Shown here: piece by piece, positions 59,392 through 64,000 of the stretch
Layout: each line of letters begins with the position of its first letter
Position numbering within the stretch: position 1 is the stretch's first letter
Source: Citrobacter youngae ATCC 29220
Lineage (GTDB): Bacteria > Pseudomonadota > Gammaproteobacteria > Enterobacterales > Enterobacteriaceae
Length of the DNA stretch: 64,000 nucleotides
Direction of reading: 5' to 3'
Assembly (NCBI RefSeq): GCF_000155975.1
Contig: NZ_GG730300.1
Location: 536,159-600,158 of the forward strand
Program-made: the position numbers and the translations under genes
The notes under the pieces: generated by a model
The model's input: only the letters and a program-made list of their open reading frames with translations
What the model was told of the DNA's origin: nothing
Database searches by the model: none

Positions 59392-60699
59392 ATGTCACAA
59401 CACACTCGACCGCTGAATCGCCAGGATTATAAAACCCTTACGCTTGCTGCCCTCGGCGGGGCGCTTGAGTTTTATGATTTCATTATCTTTGTCTTCTTTG
59501 CCGCAGTTGTCGGCGAACTCTTCTTCCCTGCCGATATCCCTGAATGGCTACGTCAGGTGCAAACCTTCGGCATTTTTGCCGCCGGATATCTGGCGCGTCC
59601 ACTGGGCGGCATCATCATGGCGCATTTTGGCGACCTGGTCGGGCGCAAAAAAATGTTCACCCTGAGCATTTTGCTGATGGCGATACCGACGCTGGCGATC
59701 GGTTTGTTGCCCACCTACGCCTCAATGGGGATCCTTGCGCCGTTACTGTTATTGCTGATGCGCATTTTGCAGGGCGCCGCCATAGGGGGAGAAGTGCCGG
59801 GCGCATGGGTGTTCGTGGCGGAACACGTGCCGGAGCGTCGTATCGGTATCGCCTGTGGAACGCTGACCGCCGGGCTGACGGTGGGGATTCTGCTGGGGTC
59901 GGTGGTTGCGACGCTGGTGAATACCGGTCTCACGCAGCAGGCGGTGCATGACTATGGCTGGCGTATCCCCTTCCTGCTGGGCGGCGTGTTTGGTCTGGTG
60001 GCAATGTATCTGCGCCGCTGGCTGCAGGAAACGCCCATCTTCCTCGAGATGCAGCAGCGTAAAGCGTTGGCGCAAGAGCTACCCGTAAAGTCGGTGGTGA
60101 GCAAACATAAAAAAGCGGTGGTGGTTTCGATGCTGCTGACCTGGCTGTTATCGGCCGGGATTGTGGTCGTGATCCTGATGTCGCCCGTCTGGTTGCAGAA
60201 GCAGTATGGCTTTGCGCCAGCGCTGACGTTACAAGCTAATAGCGTCGCCACTATTATGCTGTGCGTAGGGTGTCTGCTGGCCGGCTTTATTGTCGACCGC
60301 GTGGGCGCCAGCAAAACCTTTATTGCTGGCAGCCTGCTGCTGGCCTGTTCGAGCTGGTTTTTCTATCATCTGACCGGTAGCTATCCTCAATATTTATTCC
60401 TGTTGTATGGGCTGGTGGGGTTATGCGTCGGCGTGGTCGGGGCGGTGCCTTATGTGATGGTGCGGGCGTTTCCAGCGGAGGTTCGCTTTACCGGTATTTC
60501 GTTTTCTTACAATGTTTCATACGCCATTTTTGGTGGCCTGACGCCGATTGCCGTGACGATGCTAATGAGCGTGTCGCCAATGGCTCCAGCCTGGTATGTG
60601 CTGGCGTTATCGCTGGTGGGGTTAGGTCTGGGGATTTGGCTGCGACAGGATATTTATCATCGCGATACGAGCGTACAGGGAGAGTTACAGCGCTTGTAG
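59392..60699 (+). CDS. MFS transporter of the metabolite:H+ symporter (MHS) type
   Basis: The 435-residue protein has 12 predicted membrane segments, the loop 2-3 signature HFGDLVGRKKMF and RILQGAAIGGEVPGAWVFVAEH, typical of the MHS family (ProP, KgtP, citrate and shikimate carriers). GALEFYDFIIFVFFAAVVG at the N-terminus is also characteristic. Substrates in the family are organic acids, betaines or aromatic acids; none can be named from sequence. E. coli K-12 has no gene here between mog and satP, so it is an accessory insertion. A hairpin separates it from convergent satP. Confidence 0.88.
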   Translation: MSQHTRPLNRQDYKTLTLAALGGALEFYDFIIFVFFAAVVGELFFPADIPEWLRQVQTFGIFAAGYLARPLGGIIMAHFGDLVGRKKMFTLSILLMAIPTLAIGLLPTYASMGILAPLLLLLMRILQGAAIGGEVPGAWVFVAEHVPERRIGIACGTLTAGLTVGILLGSVVATLVNTGLTQQAVHDYGWRIPFLLGGVFGLVAMYLRRWLQETPIFLEMQQRKALAQELPVKSVVSKHKKAVVVSMLLTWLLSAGIVVVILMSPVWLQKQYGFAPALTLQANSVATIMLCVGCLLAGFIVDRVGASKTFIAGSLLLACSSWFFYHLTGSYPQYLFLLYGLVGLCVGVVGAVPYVMVRAFPAEVRFTGISFSYNVSYAIFGGLTPIAVTMLMSVSPMAPAWYVLALSLVGLGLGIWLRQDIYHRDTSVQGELQRL

Positions 60700-60703
60700 G
60701 GTA

Positions 60704-60725
60704 TATCCCCCCGCAAGGGGGGATA
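60704..60725. terminator. Bidirectional hairpin between the MHS transporter and satP
   Basis: A perfect 9-bp stem TATCCCCCC/GGGGGGATA with a GCAA tetraloop lies between the convergent genes. Very stable, though without a long T-run. Confidence 0.7.
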
Positions 60726-60738
60726 GCGTCAGATCGGA

Positions 60739-61305
60739 TTAGTGCGCTTCACCAATCGGCAGGATGGTACGGCCAAACTGTTCGTTCAGCACTTCACCCA
60801 TTGCCAGATAAATGGCGCTTGCGCCACACACTAAGCCAACCCAGCCAGCAACGTGGATAATCGCTTCGTTACCCGCAATGTTGCCCACGGCCAGCAGTGC
60901 GAACAGCACCGTCAGGCTCAGGAAGACAAACTGCAGCGCGCGAGCCGCTTTCAGAGTACCGAAGAACATGAACAGTGTGAACACGCCCCACAGACCCAGA
61001 TACACGCCCAGGAACTGGCCATTGGTTGCATCCGCCAGACCCATTTTCGGCATGATCAGGATCGCAACCAGCGTCAGCCAGAATGAGCCGTAGGAGGTAA
61101 AGGCGGTTAAACCGAAGGTGTTGCCTTTTTTATATTCCAGCAGTCCGGCAAAAATTTGCGCGATACCGCCGTAGAAAATGCCCATCGCCAGAATAATAAC
61201 GTCAAAGGCGAAGAAACCCGCGTTGTGCAGGTTAAGCAGAATGGTGGTCATGCCAAAGCCCATCAGGCCCAGCGGTGCCGGATTAGCCAACTTAGTGTTG
61301 CCCAT
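60739..61305 (-). CDS. satP: Succinate-acetate:H+ symporter SatP (YaaH)
   Basis: SatP imports acetate and succinate with protons. The 188-residue protein of the GPR1/FUN34/YaaH family has six membrane segments and the N-terminal signature [11 protein letters not shown] (about 7-17). It equals E. coli SatP in length. The close presence of an MHS carrier on the facing strand may be related to organic-acid uptake but this is only suggestive. Confidence 0.97.
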   Translation of the reverse strand: MGNTKLANPAPLGLMGFGMTTILLNLHNAGFFAFDVIILAMGIFYGGIAQIFAGLLEYKKGNTFGLTAFTSYGSFWLTLVAILIMPKMGLADATNGQFLGVYLGLWGVFTLFMFFGTLKAARALQFVFLSLTVLFALLAVGNIAGNEAIIHVAGWVGLVCGASAIYLAMGEVLNEQFGRTILPIGEAH

Positions 61306-61459
61306 AATTCCTCAAAATCATCATTGATTGAATGGTGAAATAGTTTCCCCGAATAACGATCGCTGTCTTCGGGGCGCGGCATGATAATCAGGGGAGAGCG
61401 GACTGTCTATGATCTAACGAAGGGAAAATGAATTATTTTCCCTGTGATGGACGTCACGC

Positions 61460-62167
61460 TTATGCGCTGTTGATCATTCTGCGCAGGCAGGCGATTTGTA
61501 GCACCGCCGGAATCGTCACGCGATAGGCGCTGCCGCTCACCGCTTTCACCCCGTTTAAGGCTGCGCCTACCGGGCCGCCAAGCCCTGCGCCGCGTAACAG
61601 TCCGTGTCCGATCACGCTCACGGCGGCGTGCGTACGCAGGATTTTGGTTAACTGGCCGGAGAGCAGATGAGAAACGCCTTTCGCCAGATTGCGGTCTTTC
61701 ATTAACAGCGGCAGCAACTCTTCCAGTTCAGAGACTTTTGCATCGACCGCCTGCAGAAATTCCTGCTTATGCTCCGCATCCATTTTTTGCCAGGCATTAC
61801 GTAAGAAATGTTCCAGCAGACACTGTTCAATTTCGAACGTAGACATCTCTTTATCCGCTTTGAGCTTCAGGCGTTTAGCGACATCCAGCAGAATAGCCCG
61901 ATACAATTTGCCATGTCCGCGCAGTTTGTTGGCGATACTGTCGCCGCCAAAATGCTGCAGCTCCCCGGCGATCAGCTGCCAGTTGCGGCGGTGCTGTTCG
62001 GGGTGACCTTCCATCGACTTAAATAATTCGTTATGACTCAGAACGCTCGACAGACGGGCTTTCCCTTTCTCATTATGGGTAAGCAAGCGGGTAATGTCCG
62101 CGAGCTGTTCTTCACTACAATGCTGGAGAAAGGCGAGGTCGTCGTCATTCAAATACGTGACATTCAT
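61460..62167 (-). CDS. yaaW: YaaW, conserved protein of unknown function
   Basis: The 235-residue protein matches E. coli YaaW (237). The N-terminal 40 residues form a DUF3944 segment (DDDLAFLQHCSEEQLADI), the middle is charged and helical, and the C-terminal part contains a Gly-rich hydrophobic stretch (GHGLLRGAGLGGPVGAALNG) that may bind a membrane. The E. coli overlapping gene htgA has no long counterpart on the opposite strand here. Function unknown. Confidence 0.9.
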   Translation of the reverse strand: MNVTYLNDDDLAFLQHCSEEQLADITRLLTHNEKGKARLSSVLSHNELFKSMEGHPEQHRRNWQLIAGELQHFGGDSIANKLRGHGKLYRAILLDVAKRLKLKADKEMSTFEIEQCLLEHFLRNAWQKMDAEHKQEFLQAVDAKVSELEELLPLLMKDRNLAKGVSHLLSGQLTKILRTHAAVSVIGHGLLRGAGLGGPVGAALNGVKAVSGSAYRVTIPAVLQIACLRRMINSA

Positions 62168-62214
62168 ACTCAGTTCAACTTCTGCAATGGTTTCAATAAA
62201 CAGATGAGAGAGGG

Positions 62215-62619
62215 TTAGTCATCGCCGATAATTTTTAATGTCGCCATATCAGAGGAATTAACCGTATGGCCTGAGAAGGTGATTTTCGACACGCAGCGTT
62301 TGTTATCATTATCGCTATTAATGTTGATCCAATCGGTCGTTTGCCCCTCTTTGATTGTTGAAGGGACGCTCAGGTTTTGGCTGGCGCTACGGGCGGCTTT
62401 GAAATACACCGATGCACCGCTCAGCTGTATATCGCCATGATCCGCAGTGAGCTGGATGCGCTTCACGACGCGGCAAACGGGAATTTTTAAAGCGAGATCG
62501 TTCGTTTCATTCCTGGGCATAGCAATCATTCCCAGAACTTTATGGTCGTTCGCGTGAGCGGCGTTGCTCAGCAGGAGGCCCATAAGCAGACTGGCGGAAA
62601 GGGTTAAAACAGATTTCAT
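62215..62619 (-). CDS. yaaI: YaaI, DUF2541 periplasmic protein
   Basis: From the ATG at 62617-62619 the product is 134 residues, the E. coli length, with a signal peptide ending AAHA (about residue 23). The mature domain has two Cys ([15 protein letters not shown]) that can form a disulfide. DUF2541; no known function. A longer frame upstream to 62691 lacks a better start. It lies 47 bp upstream of yaaW on the same strand. Confidence 0.9.
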   Translation of the reverse strand: MKSVLTLSASLLMGLLLSNAAHANDHKVLGMIAMPRNETNDLALKIPVCRVVKRIQLTADHGDIQLSGASVYFKAARSASQNLSVPSTIKEGQTTDWININSDNDNKRCVSKITFSGHTVNSSDMATLKIIGDD

Positions 62620-62850
62620 GGAATTTCTCTTTGACGGCTGCAAAAGTGTGTGACTTCGCACCATTTTACCGCTGGCAGAAAAACGATTCATTCACGTAAT
62701 CTTTTCTTTTTATTACAATTTTTACGTGAATAACTGCGTCGAATTAATTGACTTCGTGAATTAATTTTGCGTGACGATTATTCATTTTTTTTAGTTTTGT
62801 GCCTTTCTTCCGCCAATTTATTGCATCTGCGCTAAAAAAATTTTTCATGC

Positions 62851-62884
62851 CCCCCTTGATGAAGTGGGTTACGACCCCACTTAG
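62851..62884 (+). promoter_or_regulatory. dnaK heat-shock promoter P1 (sigma-32)
   Basis: The -35 CCCCCTTGATGA (from 62851) and -10 CCCCACTTA (62875-62883) match the sigma-32 consensus CTTGAA / CCCCATNTA and the known E. coli dnaK P1 sequence nearly base for base. Confidence 0.88.
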
Positions 62885-62929
62885 TAGTCAACCGCAGTGG
62901 TGAGTCTGAAAAAAAACGATTCAGGGTAG

Positions 62930-62956
62930 TTGAAACCGCACGTTTCGCCCTTATTA
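62930..62956 (+). promoter_or_regulatory. dnaK heat-shock promoter P2 (sigma-32)
   Basis: TTGAAAC (62930-62936) and CCCTTATTA (62948-62956) correspond to the second sigma-32 promoter of E. coli dnaKJ, closer to the start codon. The remaining 384-bp gap to yaaI is A+T-rich without other features. Confidence 0.8.
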
Positions 62957-63003
62957 CAGATTCACAACCACATGATGACCGAATTTTTAGTGGAGACGTT
63001 TAG

Positions 63004-64000
63004 ATGGGTAAAATTATTGGTATCGACCTAGGTACTACCAACTCTTGTGTAGCGATTATGGATGGCACTACTGCACGTGTGCTGGAGAACGCCGAGGGCG
63101 ATCGCACCACGCCTTCTATCATTGCTTATACCCAGGATGGTGAAACTCTGGTTGGTCAGCCGGCTAAACGTCAGGCAGTGACAAACCCGCAAAATACTCT
63201 GTTTGCGATTAAACGCCTGATTGGCCGCCGCTTCCAGGACGAAGAAGTACAGCGTGATGAAGCCATCATGCCGTACAAAATCATCGGTGCAGACAACGGT
63301 GACGCATGGATTGACGTAAAAGGTCAGAAAATGGCACCGCCGCAGATCTCTGCTGAAGTGCTGAAAAAAATGAAGAAAACGGCTGAAGATTACCTGGGTG
63401 AACCGGTAACTGAAGCGGTTATCACAGTTCCTGCATACTTTAACGATGCTCAGCGTCAGGCAACCAAAGATGCTGGCCGTATCGCAGGTCTGGAAGTAAA
63501 ACGTATCATCAACGAACCAACCGCAGCGGCGCTGGCCTATGGTCTGGATAAAGAAGTCGGCAACCGTACTATCGCGGTTTATGACCTCGGTGGTGGTACT
63601 TTCGATATCTCTATTATCGAAATTGACGAAGTTGACGGCGAAAAAACCTTCGAAGTTCTGGCAACCAACGGTGATACCCACCTGGGTGGTGAAGACTTCG
63701 ACAGCCGTATGATCAACTACCTGGTTGATGAGTTTAAGAAAGATCAGGGTATCGACCTGCGTAATGACCCGCTGGCGATGCAGCGTCTGAAAGAAGCCGC
63801 TGAGAAAGCGAAGATTGAACTGTCTTCCGCTCAGCAGACCGACGTGAACCTGCCGTACATCACTGCAGACGCGACCGGTCCGAAACACATGAACATCAAA
63901 GTGACCCGTGCGAAACTGGAAAGCCTGGTTGAAGACCTGGTTAACCGTTCTATCGAGCCGCTGAAAGTTGCTCTGCAGGACGCCGGCCTGTCTGTTTCTG
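63004..64000 (+). CDS. dnaK: Chaperone protein DnaK, 3'-truncated by window edge
   Basis: The visible 332 codons cover most of the Hsp70 ATPase domain. Motifs present are [10 protein letters not shown] (6-15, phosphate 1), [11 protein letters not shown] and [13 protein letters not shown] (phosphate 2, with the autophosphorylated Thr). Substrate-binding domain and C-terminal tail lie outside the window. Start ATG at 63004. It is transcribed from the two sigma-32 promoters upstream, presumably with dnaJ. Confidence 0.98.
   Translation, partial: MGKIIGIDLGTTNSCVAIMDGTTARVLENAEGDRTTPSIIAYTQDGETLVGQPAKRQAVTNPQNTLFAIKRLIGRRFQDEEVQRDEAIMPYKIIGADNGDAWIDVKGQKMAPPQISAEVLKKMKKTAEDYLGEPVTEAVITVPAYFNDAQRQATKDAGRIAGLEVKRIINEPTAAALAYGLDKEVGNRTIAVYDLGGGTFDISIIEIDEVDGEKTFEVLATNGDTHLGGEDFDSRMINYLVDEFKKDQGIDLRNDPLAMQRLKEAAEKAKIELSSAQQTDVNLPYITADATGPKHMNIKVTRAKLESLVEDLVNRSIEPLKVALQDAGLSVS

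Noticed and set aside
61689-62026. Counterpart of E. coli htgA antisense to yaaW
   Set aside because: Only short frames are open here and none spans the region of htgA; no support for a gene.

Overview
This 64 kb window is a stretch of enterobacterial chromosome that matches, gene for gene and strand for strand, the region around 0/100 min of the Escherichia/Salmonella map, from opgB leftwards of the replication-terminus-distal arm to the thr operon and dnaK. Protein sequences, REP/BIME repeats, the threonine leader and the sigma-32 dnaK promoters all place it in the Escherichia-Salmonella-Citrobacter group. The accessory genes (a gfr-type Amadori-sugar PTS next to opgB, an orphan cellobiose-family EIIC between bglJ and fhuF, a GGDEF protein and a DUF1435 protein beside the leu tRNAs, an MHS-type transporter between mog and satP) are not those of E. 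coli K-12 and suggest Citrobacter or a close relative; the genus call is inference.

Layout. 1-3535: 3' part of a gfr operon (mannose-family EIIC, EIID and two SIS-domain deglycases) for glucoselysine/fructoselysine. 3563-9290 (minus): opgB (glucan decoration), yjjA, the primosome genes dnaT-dnaC, and the yjjPB exporter. 9291-13334: AT-rich LuxR-type regulator pair yjjQ-bglJ, a YbaK-like tRNA deacylase and an orphan PTS EIIC behind a perfect 21-bp palindrome. 13364-16408: Fur-box-preceded fhuF, a diguanylate cyclase, a Fur-box-preceded DUF1435 gene and three tRNA-Leu(CAG) genes.

16409-24411: rsmC, holD-rimI-yjjG-prfC (translation and replication housekeeping), osmY-ytjA (stress), yjjU-yjjV and a 5.6-copy array of an 84-bp BIME. 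24412-31415: the glycyl-radical pair yjjI-yjjW divergent from deoCABD, with DeoR operators reaching into yjjI. 31510-41428: ytjB-lplA, serB-radA-nadR, ettA, slt and trpR, with REP pairs in nearly every gap. 41530-48633: yjjX, gpmB, rob, creABCD and arcA.

48729-55028: yjjY, yjtD and the attenuated thrLABC operon. 55060-64000: yaaA, yaaJ, talB, mog, an extra MHS transporter, satP, yaaW, yaaI and the first half of dnaK. Most of the window is core genome. I see no phage, integrase, insertion sequence, CRISPR array, toxin-antitoxin pair or recognisable defence system. The less ordinary parts are the bglJ-fhuF insertion, the Fur-linked genes next to the leu tRNAs, the amplified BIME and the yjjI/deo control region.
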